Origin: an uncultured Prevotellaceae bacterium
Lineage (GTDB): Bacteria; Bacteroidota; Bacteroidia; Bacteroidales; Bacteroidaceae
Direction: 5' to 3'
DNA length: 35,339 bases
Assembly: GCA_947307015.1 (NCBI GenBank)
Contig: CAMZHV010000030.1
Location: 1-35,339, forward strand
The notes beneath the pieces were generated by a model. It was not told the DNA's origin, searched no databases, and saw nothing but the letters and a program-made list of their open reading frames with translations. The first letter of the stretch is position 1. Each line of letters opens with the position of its first letter. Positions 13,553 through 22,700 of this stretch are shown here, in pieces. The position numbers and the translations under genes were made by a program.

Positions 13553-15664
13553 TCACACGTTCTCTTCGCCGAGTGCTGCCATGAGGGAGAGCATCTGATC
13601 ACGGAGCTGGGCGGCGGTGATGAAGTCCAGACGCTTGGCGGCTTCCTGCATCTGACGACGCAGCTGGTCAATGCGCTTTCGCATTTGGTCGCGCGTGAGG
13701 TATTCAGCTTCGGGCTCGGCAGCGGTGGCGAGGCCGGCAGGAGCGGAGGCGTCATAGGTAGCAGGCTGGGCCGCATCGTCGGGAATAAGGCGTACGTTGA
13801 AGGTCTGCGGGCGCTCGGGCTCGATATAGGCACGGCGGTCGCGCTCAGACATGGCCTCCTGATGGACGGCAACGAGGTCGGACATCGTGCGATCCTTGCG
13901 TATCTGCTTCGGTGTGATACCATGCTCAGCGTTGTATGCCAGCTGTTTCTCACGTCGGCGGTTGGTCTCCTCAATGGTCAGGCGCATAGACTCCGTGATG
14001 CTATCGCCATACATGATAGCCTTGCCATGGATATTGCGTGCGGCACGCCCGACGGTCTGAGTGAGCGAGCGGTGGCTGCGCAGAAAACCTTCCTTGTCGG
14101 CATCAAGGATGGCCACGAGTGATACTTCTGGCAGGTCAAGCCCTTCACGCAGAAGATTGACACCGACGAGGACATCAAACTTGCCCGAACGCAGGTCGTC
14201 CATAATCTGCACGCGTTCAAGCGTTTCGACATCGCTATGAATATAGCGCGAAGCAACACCGTTGTTCATCAGGTATTCTGTGAGTTCCTCAGCCATGCGC
14301 TTGGTGAGCGTAGTGACCAGCGTGCGCTCATCAGCCTCGATGCGCTGCTGAATCTCTTCCATCAGGTCGTCAACCTGATTGGCCGTAGGTCGTACCTCGA
14401 TGACGGGATCAAGGAGTCCCGTGGGGCGTATGACCTGTTCCACGATGATGCCCTCGCTCTGCGCCAGTTCGTAGTCGGCGGGCGTAGCGCTGACGTAGAT
14501 GACCTGATGTGTGAGAGCCTGGAACTCCTCAAACTTTAGCGGACGGTTGTCCATAGCAGCCGGCAGACGAAAACCGTACTCGACAAGGTTGGTCTTGCGG
14601 GCGCGGTCACCTCCGTACATCGCAGAGATCTGGGGCACGCTGACGTGGCTTTCGTCGATGACGAGGAGGTAATCCTCGGGGAAGAAATCAAGGAGGCAGT
14701 AAGGGCGTGTGCCAGCAGCACGACCGTCGAAATAGCGGCTGTAATTCTCGATTCCGGAGCAGTGGCCCAACTCGCGTATCATCTCCATATCGTAGGTGAC
14801 GCGCTCATACAGACGCTTGGCTTCGAGCGGTTTGCCTATTTCTTCGAAATATTTGACGCGCTCGGTGAGGTCATCCTCAATCTGGCGGATAGCAGCGAGC
14901 GTCTGATCCTTGGTCGTCATGAAGAGGTTAGCGGGATAGATGCGGTATTCGGAAAACTCACCAAGGCGATGACCCGAGACGGCGTCCACCTCCTCGATAG
15001 CATCAATCTCGTCGTCCCAAAAGGTAATGCGCAGGAGGTTGTCGGAATAAGCCAACCAGACATCAACGGTATCCCCCTTGACACGATACTCGCCGCGACT
15101 GAGACTGAGGTCGTTGCGCGTGTAAAGGGAGTCGTTGAGGCGTCGCAACAGAACGTTGCGATCGAGAATCTGCCCTTTGGAAACGGCGATGACGTTGTTG
15201 TAGAAAGCTGCTGGATTGCCCATGCCATAGATGCATGATACAGAGCTGACAACGATGACGTCGCTGCGACCGGAAAGAAGCGCCGAGGTGGCGGCAAGGC
15301 GCAACTTGTCGATCTCGTCGTTGATGGCCAAGTCTTTCTCAATATAAGTGTCGGTGGTGGGGATATATGCCTCTGGCTGGTAGTAATCGTAGTAGCTGAC
15401 ATAATACTCCACAGCGTTTTGAGGAAAGAATGCCTTCATCTCCCCATAGAGCTGCGCCGCAAGCGTCTTGTTGTGGGACAGGATGAGCGTAGGTTTGCCG
15501 ACATTTCGGATGACGTTGGCAATGGTAAACGTCTTGCCCGAACCCGTGACGCCGAGGAGCGTCTGAGCCGGCACACCGTCAAGGATGCCCTGCGTGAGCT
15601 GCTCAATGGCCTCTGGCTGATCTCCCGTAGGGAGGTACTGCGAAGTGAGTATATATTGTGACAT
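13553..15664 (-). CDS. uvrB: Excinuclease ABC subunit B
   Basis: 703 residues, the usual UvrB length. It is the damage-verifying helicase-like subunit of nucleotide excision repair; it receives DNA from UvrA and recruits UvrC. Seen: Walker A GVTGSGKT (38-45), the beta-hairpin region YYDYYQPEAYIPTTDTYIEKD split around residues 91-112, the DEAD-like box IDESH, helicase motif VI QTVGRAARN, and a C-terminal UVR domain (QLRRQMQEAAKRLDFITAAQ) that contacts UvrC. No truncation or missing motif. It has its own promoter, divergent from that of bamD. The GH43 gene follows on the same strand and may receive read-through. Confidence 0.98.
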   Translation of the reverse strand: MSQYILTSQYLPTGDQPEAIEQLTQGILDGVPAQTLLGVTGSGKTFTIANVIRNVGKPTLILSHNKTLAAQLYGEMKAFFPQNAVEYYVSYYDYYQPEAYIPTTDTYIEKDLAINDEIDKLRLAATSALLSGRSDVIVVSSVSCIYGMGNPAAFYNNVIAVSKGQILDRNVLLRRLNDSLYTRNDLSLSRGEYRVKGDTVDVWLAYSDNLLRITFWDDEIDAIEEVDAVSGHRLGEFSEYRIYPANLFMTTKDQTLAAIRQIEDDLTERVKYFEEIGKPLEAKRLYERVTYDMEMIRELGHCSGIENYSRYFDGRAAGTRPYCLLDFFPEDYLLVIDESHVSVPQISAMYGGDRARKTNLVEYGFRLPAAMDNRPLKFEEFQALTHQVIYVSATPADYELAQSEGIIVEQVIRPTGLLDPVIEVRPTANQVDDLMEEIQQRIEADERTLVTTLTKRMAEELTEYLMNNGVASRYIHSDVETLERVQIMDDLRSGKFDVLVGVNLLREGLDLPEVSLVAILDADKEGFLRSHRSLTQTVGRAARNIHGKAIMYGDSITESMRLTIEETNRRREKQLAYNAEHGITPKQIRKDRTMSDLVAVHQEAMSERDRRAYIEPERPQTFNVRLIPDDAAQPATYDASAPAGLATAAEPEAEYLTRDQMRKRIDQLRRQMQEAAKRLDFITAAQLRDQMLSLMAALGEENV

Positions 15665-15671
15665 CAGGGTG

Positions 15672-15703
15672 CAAAGTTGCGCATTTTTACGTTAATAGCC
15701 AAA
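15672..15703 (-). promoter_or_regulatory. Predicted uvrB promoter
   Basis: On the minus strand TTTG (15700-15703), a 20-bp spacer, then CAACTTTG (15672-15679), one base from TAnnTTTG. It sits only 8 bp from the ATG, so the leader would be extremely short. Confidence 0.4.
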
Positions 15704-15740
15704 TTTATCCATTGAAATTATATTAAAAAACTCAGTTTGG

Positions 15741-15772
15741 TTTGGTCATATCGCAAGAAAGCCGTATTTTTG
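15741..15772 (+). promoter_or_regulatory. Predicted bamD promoter
   Basis: TTTG (15741-15744), a 20-bp spacer, TATTTTTG (15765-15772): a full match to the Bacteroidetes consensus, 21 bp before the bamD ATG. It lies inside the longer open frame starting at 15737, so that longer start is not used. Confidence 0.65.
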
Positions 15773-15793
15773 CAGCCGTTTAAATGCTTTGTA

Positions 15794-16642
15794 ATGAAGA
15801 AATATGTCCTGACGTTACTCCTGGGCACCGTGATTCTATGCGGATGCGGCGAGTATAATGCTGTCCTCAAGCACGGCGACACGGAGTACAAATACGAGCT
15901 GGCCAAGGCGTACTACGTACAAGGCAAGTACTCGCGAGCTTACGACTTGCTCAACGACTTGATTATCCCGCTGAAAGGCACAGGCTACGGCGAGGAGTGC
16001 CTCTACCTGATGTCGATGAGCGCCTACATGAGCCGCGACTACGAGTCGGCCTCGGCTGCATTCAAGAAGTATTACCAGAGCTACCCTCGCGGGCTGTATG
16101 TCGAGGAGGCACACTACTACAGCGGTCGCGCCCTTTATGAGGCGGCCCCCGATCCGCGTCTGGATCAGACAACGACACACCAGGCCATCAGCGAGTTGAT
16201 GAGTTTTCTGGAAAAATATCCCTACACCCGACTCAAGGAGCAGACACAGGACATGATCCAAGCGCTGCAAGACCACTTGGTGGAGAAGGAGTACCTGACA
16301 GCCAAGCTCTACTACGACCTCGGCGCCTACATCGGTAACAGCAGCCGCACGGGCGGCTCGAACTACGAGGCTTGCATCATATCCTCCGAGAATGCGCTGC
16401 GCGACTATCCCTACGCTAAAGCTGAGCGCCGCGAGCAGTTCGGGATGCTGGTACTCCGCTCCCGCTACTACTTAGCCGTGCAGAGCGTTGAGGAGAAGCG
16501 CCTGGAACGTTTCCGCCAGACCATTGACGAGTATTACGGCTTTGCTAATGAGTTCCCCGAATCGAAATACCTCAAGGAAGCACAGGGCTACCTCACCCGC
16601 AGCCAGAAGGCGCTCAAGGGACAGCCGATTGAGGAAGAGTAG
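15794..16642 (+). CDS. bamD: Outer-membrane assembly lipoprotein BamD
   Basis: 282 residues from the ATG at 15794, which follows the promoter and gives a lipoprotein signal (MKKYVLTLLLGTVILCGC, acylated Cys at 18). BamD is the TPR-repeat lipoprotein of the BAM complex, which folds beta-barrel proteins into the outer membrane. Tetratricopeptide-like helix pairs run through the chain, for example YELAKAYYVQGKYSRAYDLL, YLMSMSAYMSRDYESASAAF, and SYPRGLYVEEAHYYSGRALY. The length is slightly above the proteobacterial form, as usual in Bacteroidetes. It is first in a plus-strand cluster with rpoZ, DUF4293, a binding protein and a PorT-family barrel, though 298 bp of repeat-rich DNA separate it from rpoZ. 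Confidence 0.93.
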   Translation: MKKYVLTLLLGTVILCGCGEYNAVLKHGDTEYKYELAKAYYVQGKYSRAYDLLNDLIIPLKGTGYGEECLYLMSMSAYMSRDYESASAAFKKYYQSYPRGLYVEEAHYYSGRALYEAAPDPRLDQTTTHQAISELMSFLEKYPYTRLKEQTQDMIQALQDHLVEKEYLTAKLYYDLGAYIGNSSRTGGSNYEACIISSENALRDYPYAKAERREQFGMLVLRSRYYLAVQSVEEKRLERFRQTIDEYYGFANEFPESKYLKEAQGYLTRSQKALKGQPIEEE

Positions 16643-16651
16643 CCCCCTATA

Positions 16652-16667
16652 GCCCCCCAAGGGGGGC
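16652..16667. repeat. GC-rich hairpin after bamD
   Basis: GCCCCCC (16652-16658), AA, GGGGGGC (16661-16667): a perfect 7-bp stem 9 bp after the bamD stop. A further C run lies just upstream (16642-16647). It is not followed by a T run, so termination here is uncertain. Confidence 0.6.
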
Positions 16668-16700
16668 GAAGTGAAAAGTTGAAACATTGAAACATTAAAA

Positions 16701-16882
16701 ATGGAAGTTAAAGAAGTTAATGGAAGTTATGTCGCTTCACGACGGAAGTTAAGTGGTCTTCGACCACAGACGATAGTAATGCCAACTGTTTTTATGCCAA
16801 GGTCACAGGTATCGTCTTTAACTTCCGTGGCCTCAAGCCACATAACTTCATATGACTTCCGCGCCGCAGGCGCATAACTTCC
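16701..16882. repeat. Modular palindromic intergenic element, copy 2
   Basis: Same architecture as 1637-1850. GGAAGTTAA (16744-16752) and AGACGATA (16768-16775) together are the exact reverse complement of 16810-16826 (17 of 17), but the left arm is interrupted by a perfect hairpin GTGGTC-TTC-GACCAC (16753-16767). Other hairpins: GTCG-CTTCA-CGAC (16731-16743), GTGGC-CTCAA-GCCAC (16827-16841), GCGCC-GCA-GGCGC (16861-16873). GGAAGTTA words at 16703 and 16722 match ATAACTTC words at 16842 and 16874. It lies between bamD and rpoZ. Confidence 0.85.
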
Positions 16883-16889
16883 AAAACAT

Positions 16890-16932
16890 TGTCAAATTGT
16901 AAATCGTAAATCGTAAATCGTAAAATCGTAAA
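16890..16932. repeat. 7-bp tandem repeat GTAAATC upstream of rpoZ
   Basis: Imperfect copies of GTAAATC run from about 16890 to 16932, the last two carrying an extra A. It ends 8 bp before the rpoZ ATG, so changes in copy number would alter the leader directly. Confidence 0.7.
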
Positions 16933-16940
16933 ATATCATC

Positions 16941-17279
16941 ATGGATTACAAAAAAACTAATGCACCGACGAATACGGTGACCCAAGACATCCTCGACCTC
17001 TGCGAGGAGACAGGCAATATCTACGAGAGCGTGGCCATCATCGCCAAGCGCGCCAACCAGATCAGCGTTGACCTGAAGACGGAGCTGTCTAAGAAGCTGC
17101 AGGAGTTCGCCTCCACGAGCGACAACCTTGACGAAATCTTCGAGAACCGCGAGCAGATCGAAATCAGCCGCTACTACGAGAAGCTCCCGAAGCCCAGCCT
17201 CATCGCTACACAGGAATTCCGTGACGGCAAGATCTATTATCGCAATCCCGCAAAGGACAGCCAGGACGACCTGCTATGA
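16941..17279 (+). CDS. rpoZ: RNA polymerase omega subunit, Bacteroidetes type
   Basis: 112 residues. Omega binds the C-terminal part of beta-prime and helps RNA polymerase assembly. The chain shows the Rpb6/omega-like core: TGNIYESVAIIAKRANQIS (about 26-44) followed by helix KTELSKKLQEF, then a C-terminal extension typical of the Bacteroidetes form (about 110 residues). The position between bamD and a DUF4293 gene is the usual one in this phylum, which supports the call. No separate promoter was seen in the 58 bp upstream. Its stop overlaps the next start (ATGA), pointing to coupled translation. Confidence 0.88.
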   Translation: MDYKKTNAPTNTVTQDILDLCEETGNIYESVAIIAKRANQISVDLKTELSKKLQEFASTSDNLDEIFENREQIEISRYYEKLPKPSLIATQEFRDGKIYYRNPAKDSQDDLL

Positions 17280-17791
17280 TCCAGCGCATCCAGACTCTCT
17301 ATTTAGCCGCGGCCGTGGCCCTGTGCATCGCTTGCCTGTGCCTGCCTGTGGGCAACTTCATCAGCGCTGACGGAGACCTCGTAGGGACGCTCTACAACCT
17401 GTGGCTACACCAGCCCTCGCAGTTAGGCGACACGCTTCATGTGGCCGACGCCCCCGTACTGGCCAGCGAAGCTGCAGGCACCCACTCCTTCGCTCCGTGG
17501 GCGCTATTTGCCATCCTGTTGCTGTCAGCATCAGGCTTGGCTTTCAGCATCTTCATCTATCGTACACGCCTCGTGCAGTCGCGTCTGGTGATGCTCTGCT
17601 GCCTGCTCATTGTAGGTTGGTACATTGTCTACGGCACGTTCATTTATCTCCTGGGACAAGACCTTGATGCCTCGTTCCAGCTGACGCCTTGGGCAGCCTT
17701 CCCCTTCGTCGCCTGCGTCCTCGCCTACCTGGCCTTCCGTGCCATTCTGAAGGACGAGGCACTTGTGCGCTCCCTCGACCGCCTGCGTTAA
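17276..17791 (+). CDS. DUF4293 four-helix membrane protein
   Basis: 171 residues with four predicted membrane helices: about 8-27 (LAAAVALCIACLCLPVGNFI), 70-93 (ALFAILLLSASGLAFSIFIY), 102-125 and 138-157. The loop between helices 1 and 2 (about 30-68) should be outside the cytoplasm. This matches the DUF4293 family, which is conserved beside rpoZ in Bacteroidetes and has no known function. It overlaps rpoZ by 4 bp (ATGA), so the two are translationally coupled. The C-terminal tail is basic (RSLDRLR). Confidence 0.87.
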   Translation: MIQRIQTLYLAAAVALCIACLCLPVGNFISADGDLVGTLYNLWLHQPSQLGDTLHVADAPVLASEAAGTHSFAPWALFAILLLSASGLAFSIFIYRTRLVQSRLVMLCCLLIVGWYIVYGTFIYLLGQDLDASFQLTPWAAFPFVACVLAYLAFRAILKDEALVRSLDRLR

Positions 17792-17816
17792 ACATTTTAT
17801 TATCCCCGACATCACT

Positions 17817-18959
17817 ATGGCTAAACGAACATTCATCCTCCTGCTGAGCCTCATGCTCATAGCGCCCGCCTCGTATGGGCAGCCACTGACACATAAGGTG
17901 CGTATGGGCGTCGTGCTCCCCCTGAAGGAGAAGACGTCGCGTGGCGCAAAGATGGTCGAGTTTTACCAAGGCCTGCTCATGGCTGTCGACAGCGTGAAGC
18001 GCATGGGACTATCGGTAGAAGTGACGGCCTTGCACTCCGGCTCGTCGGCAGCGGCGATGGATTCGCTGCTCATGAAGTCACCGCTCGGCCAATGTGATGT
18101 CATCTTCGGTCCTTTGGACGTGGCCCAGCTGCCCGCCTTAGCCGACTACTGCGACCTGCGCGGCATACGCCTCGTAGTGCCATTTAGCACGCTGGCTACG
18201 CAGGTTCACGGACATCAGCTACACTATCTGGTAAACGCGCCCCGTCATGAGGTGCAGAAGCAGGCGGCGTGGTTTGCACAAGCCGTCTTCCCCGATGAGA
18301 ACTTCGTAATACTCGAGAGCAACGAGAAAAACGACGAGGGTGCTTCGCTCATAGAGCGGGTGCGAACGGAAATGGACAGCCACGGTGTCTACGTCAAGCA
18401 AATCAACATCAGCGTGGATGACTCCGCGTTCGAAGCAGTGCTCGACCCCAACAAGATGAACGTTTTGTTCATCAACTCTTCGACGCTGAGTGCACTGAAC
18501 GCCCTGCTGAACAAGCTGCGCCCCTTCGCAGCACAACACCCACAGTTCCGCTTCTCGCTCTACGGCTACCCCGCCTGGCAGACGTATGCCGCACAGACGC
18601 TGAGCGATTTGTACCGCTTTGACACCTACATCTATACCTCCTTCTACCGCGACCCCAACGATAAGTGCGTCCTCCATTTCGAGCAGCGCTTCAAGAACAA
18701 TTTCGGTCGCCCGATGGCGCAGACTTTCCCGCGCTATGGTCTTTTTGGTTTTGACCTGGGCTACTATTTCCTCTACGGTTTAGGGAAATACGGCGACCAG
18801 TTCGAAGCCAACCTGAACATCATGTCCTGCGATCCGTTGCAGCACGCGATGGACTTTGAGTCGCAAGGCGAGTCCGACGGATACATCAACCAATTCGTGG
18901 AACTCGTACACTACGCCAACTACCAAGCCACGGAAATCCTCTATCGCAACAACGAGTAA
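17817..18959 (+). CDS. Periplasmic binding-protein-like (type 1 PBP fold) protein
   Basis: 380 residues from the ATG at 17817, chosen because it begins a signal peptide (MAKRTFILLLSLMLIAPASYG); the frame is open upstream to 17763 but that would overlap DUF4293. The mature chain resembles type 1 periplasmic binding folds: RMGVVLPLKE (strand 1), ARGAKMVEFYQGLLMAVDSV-like helix, DVIFGPLDVAQLPALADYC, GIRLVVPFSTLA and NFVILESNEKNDEGASLIERVRTEM read in order. Bacteroidetes relatives often carry LysM domains before this fold; none is seen here. The ligand is unknown. It follows DUF4293 by 25 bp and precedes the barrel gene by 6 bp, so all are probably one operon. Confidence 0.8.
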   Translation: MAKRTFILLLSLMLIAPASYGQPLTHKVRMGVVLPLKEKTSRGAKMVEFYQGLLMAVDSVKRMGLSVEVTALHSGSSAAAMDSLLMKSPLGQCDVIFGPLDVAQLPALADYCDLRGIRLVVPFSTLATQVHGHQLHYLVNAPRHEVQKQAAWFAQAVFPDENFVILESNEKNDEGASLIERVRTEMDSHGVYVKQINISVDDSAFEAVLDPNKMNVLFINSSTLSALNALLNKLRPFAAQHPQFRFSLYGYPAWQTYAAQTLSDLYRFDTYIYTSFYRDPNDKCVLHFEQRFKNNFGRPMAQTFPRYGLFGFDLGYYFLYGLGKYGDQFEANLNIMSCDPLQHAMDFESQGESDGYINQFVELVHYANYQATEILYRNNE

Positions 18960-18965
18960 GCCCTG

Positions 18966-19694
18966 ATGCGACGCCCTTCATTCCTATATGCCGCGCTGCT
19001 CGCAGCAGCTCTCCCACAGGCTATGCAGGCGCAGGTCGGTTTAGCCCGTCATGACGTAGCTATCGGCGTCAACGGCGGCGCACTCATGAACAAAGTGTCT
19101 TTTCAACCCACCATCAAGCAGAACTGGAAGTTCGGAGAGACATTCGGCCTCACCGTGCGCTACACCTGCGAGAAGTATTTCTCTGCCATCTGCGCGATTA
19201 CTGCCGAAGTCGACTACGCCAACATGGGTTGGAACGAGCTCATCGAGGTGGAGGGCATCAACGACACCTACAGCCGCGACATGAAATACATACAGGTGCC
19301 TATCATGGCACGCATGGGCTGGGGACGTGAGCGCAAGGGCGCACAGTTCTTCCTACAGGCAGGCCCCCAGCTGGGCTACTGCTTCGGCGAAAAGGAACAT
19401 TTCAGCGAGGAGTGGCACGGCGACCAGCAGTGGTATCGTCCCAACGGTGTCATCGAGCAATATCACAAGAGCATCGAGAACAAGTTTGAATACGGCATAG
19501 CCGGAGGCGCCGGCGTAGAGTACAGCGGCAAGTTTGGCCATCTGATGCTCGACGCCCGTTACTTCTTTGCCTTGAGCGACATTTTCAAGAACGGCAAGAA
19601 AGACGACTTCGGGCGGTCGGCCAACGGACCCATCTTCCTTAGGCTTACATACCTTATAGACGTTAAGAAAACAAAGGGCGACCACATCAAGTGA
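18966..19694 (+). CDS. PorT-family outer-membrane beta-barrel protein
   Basis: 242 residues with a signal peptide (MRRPSFLYAALLAAALPQAMQA, cleavage near Q-V). The mature part alternates short beta strands with aromatic ends (DVAIGVNGGALM, FGLTVRYTCEKYF, YIQVPIMARMGWG, FFLQAGPQLGYCFG, YGIAGGAGVEYSG, LMLDARYFFAL, FLRLTYLIDV), the pattern of an eight-stranded OmpW/PorT-like barrel. The family includes the type IX secretion component PorT, but most members are not, and I do not assign that role. It is last in the bamD-rpoZ cluster, 6 bp after the binding-protein gene. Its stop codon lies inside the terminator stem. Confidence 0.83.
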   Translation: MRRPSFLYAALLAAALPQAMQAQVGLARHDVAIGVNGGALMNKVSFQPTIKQNWKFGETFGLTVRYTCEKYFSAICAITAEVDYANMGWNELIEVEGINDTYSRDMKYIQVPIMARMGWGRERKGAQFFLQAGPQLGYCFGEKEHFSEEWHGDQQWYRPNGVIEQYHKSIENKFEYGIAGGAGVEYSGKFGHLMLDARYFFALSDIFKNGKKDDFGRSANGPIFLRLTYLIDVKKTKGDHIK

Positions 19695-19705
19695 TCGCCC
19701 TTTTT
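19676..19705 (+). terminator. Intrinsic terminator overlapping the PorT-family stop codon
   Basis: Left arm 19676-19685, right arm 19691-19700, 9 of 10 positions paired, loop of 5, then five T (19701-19705). The stop codon at 19692-19694 lies in the right arm. Confidence 0.75.
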
Positions 19706-19714
19706 ATGAGGATG

Positions 19715-19742
19715 AGTGTGTAGCGGAGAACCGCTACACACT
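19715..19742. terminator. Perfect 12-bp hairpin between convergent genes
   Basis: AGTGTGTAGCGG (19715-19726), loop AGAA, CCGCTACACACT (19731-19742). It begins 11 bp beyond the stop of the minus-strand dockerin gene at 19754. No U run follows on the minus strand, so it may act as a 3'-end stabiliser or roadblock rather than a classical terminator. Confidence 0.6.
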
Positions 19743-19753
19743 ATTGGTTTGCT

Positions 19754-22700
19754 TTACTTCGCAACCTTTTTGCCATTGACAATGTAGACACCGCGCTGCT
19801 GTGCCTTCTCAATCTTGCGACCGCTGAGGTCGTAGATGGTATCGGCGTTAGCGTTCTGGATGCCGTTGATGCCCGTAGCATAGCCAAGGGTCAAAGTGAC
19901 AGCGTTTGCCCTTGCGTCAGCGAAGATGATGTTCTCAGCCGTAATCGTACCTTCACCCATCACGTTGAGGTAGAGGATGTCGGTGCTCTCAAAGGCTGCG
20001 TTCTCCATCGAGTAGACAAGGATACGCGTGAGACCATTGGCCAGACGGTTGCTCACCACCTGATGGTTGCCATTGACATTCTCGGAGACGAGGGTCATGC
20101 CTTCGGGCAGATTGAGATCCATCTGGAAGCCATTGTAGGAGCGACCACTCTGCAGCTGCAGGGCGTAGCGACCGTTGCCAAGATAGTTCAGTGTCAGCAA
20201 GTCAGTGGAAGTCGTGCGCACGCCAGCAGGCTCGTCAGTGTCAATCGGGAGACCAAGGATGAGGTTGACGATAGCTGTGAGGTCAGCGACGCTGACAGAC
20301 TGATCCATGTTGATATCATAGACAGGATAGTAGTTGCCACCGTTGATGATGAAGTCACGGATGACAGCGTGGTCAGCGACGTCAATGCTGCCATCGAAAT
20401 CAACATCACCCTGTGTGAACGTAGCCTCAGCCAATGTCCAAAGCGTGAAGTCATTGGCAGCTGTCTTGTCAGCATAACAGTTGGGATAACCTGCGCTGCC
20501 AGCCTCATTGGAACCAATAAAGCCATTAGCAGTTGCAAGGGTATAGTAAACAACTTCGCTGTCAAGAACAGGATTTGCATTGATGATAGCCTTGTTGGCT
20601 TCAAGTGCAGACATCGTCCAAGCGTTGCTACCAGCGAGACCGACATACAGGCTACCAGCCTGGAGGTAGTAACCACTTTCGCCAGCAACCCATGAGAAGA
20701 GCGTAGGAGTCTCAGAGAGAACTACACCGTTACCTTCATCATTGCTGTAGACAGAGAGATAAAGACCACTCTCCTTCTGCTGGAAGGTGAAGACAGCGTC
20801 AGCAGCAGGTGTAATCACGGGAGCATCAGCGAACTCTTCGGATGCATCAGCCAATGCTATGAGAGCATTCTGGACGGCCTCAAGGGTAGCTTCAGCATCT
20901 TCTGCCACAGTCTGCTGGTCAGCAATAGCATTCAGGAAGTCTTCCCGAGCTTCTTCGCTCTTCATGAAAAGGCCACCTGTGGGCACGTCAGCAGCAGCGG
21001 TAGCAGCGTCAATAGCATCAGAGAGGACAGCACGATAATAGTCGACGGGATCCTGAGCTTCAGTAACGCGGAACGTAGAACCATTATCCGAAGGTGAGCT
21101 GGCGCTGTCCCAGAACTGGAGAGGACCTTGGCTGCCGCCATTCTGGTTGATGCAGTTATATTCAGTGCCAATCTCCTTGAGGGTGAAACCGTCGCTGTTC
21201 TTACCAATAGCCCATGCGTAAAGACCTTCTCTCATGACGACATTGCTACCGTCCTTCGTCAAGGTGAAACCTGAGCCAGCAGCCTTGTTGAATACATAGA
21301 TGCCATTATAAGCATCACCGACAAAAGCCCACTGTGTTTCAGAAGCAAGGAGCTCTTCGGCGGTCTTCGTCTTCGGGTAGTAAGGCTCGCTCTCGTCCAT
21401 AGCCACATAGTAGTTGCCACGGATGGTCATGTTGTACCACGTAGCTGTAGCTTCGCTGGTGGACAGCTCGAACGGGCCAACCCAAGTAGCGGTGAACTCA
21501 GCTGTCGTCTCCGTGTCGCTGATGGTCACATTGATCTCATTGTAGGTGTAGAACGGATGCTGGAATTCAGCAGGCAGCGTCGTGATCGTTGCACCCATAA
21601 TGGCAGGCTCTTCCTCCGAAGTGAAGATAGGATTACCTGCGTTATCTTTGACAACGTATGTGACAAAGCAGGAAGGATGGAAGTAAGCTTCCAGAGCTGC
21701 CAATGCTGCGGTAGCATCGAAGTCAGCAGATTCGATCATGTAGTACTGGTTGCCCTGGTCGGCGTTCATCCAGGTGTTGATGACATAGCCGTAAGGATCA
21801 TTGCCGTTGGTGTTGAGACCGTGATTTGTCTCTTCATCAATCTTGAAGTAGGTGAAGAAATATGGGTCGGTCTTTGCTTCCATGACGATAGCATCGTATA
21901 TGCCGTTCATCGGCATATCAGCCAAAGCGCCAGTGTTCTGAACGAACTTGCCGTCTGCTACGCTATAGAGATAGAGGTTATCCTCATAGCTGATGAGCGC
22001 GAAATCGGCAGCCTGAGCATTAGACAGCGTGCTGTGAGCTGTTGATGCGAGATAGCCGTCCTTGGTCAGGAAGGCACCGCGGTCGCAACGGATGGTGTAA
22101 GCTTTCGCGTTTGACAAGTCAGCCAGTGAATGAACGACACCAGCCTTGAAGGAGCGGGTAACAGTGATGGTGCAGTCCTCGTCACCAATCGTGCCAGTAG
22201 TGACATAGTCGTAGTAGGCAATTGATGTGAAGGAAGCAGGCACGCTGACCTCACTGTTAGCCTCCTGCTTCTTGGTCACAGGATCTCCAACAGGCGTGCC
22301 ATCGGACTCTGTCAACTGATAGGAAACTGTGATAGGCGTGGCAGCCTCAAGATTCCACTGGTAAACTTCATCGTAAGTGTACTGCGGAACAGCTACATCA
22401 TCAACCTTCCAAGTGAAGAACACACGACCTGCATCTCCCCAGCTACTTGTAGCAGAGGCAGCGTTAGTGGCACGAATGGCATACTTGCCGTCCTGCAAGA
22501 ACAGCACCTGAGCTTCCCAGGTTTGACGGTTGTCGGTCGTGGTACTGAAGTTGGCGACATTCAAAACAGCCTGATTGTTGCTCAAAGGAGCATTGGTGAA
22601 GCGTGTACCACCGCCGTCGATATAGTAGCCGTACGTCTTGAAAGCACCGCCGTCAGTCTTCGTCAGCGTGAAAATGCAGCCGTCAGCGCGTGTGCTTGTC

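Noticed and set aside
15737..15793. Longer N-terminus for BamD
   Set aside because: The frame crosses a full-consensus promoter and hides the lipoprotein signal that starts at 15794.
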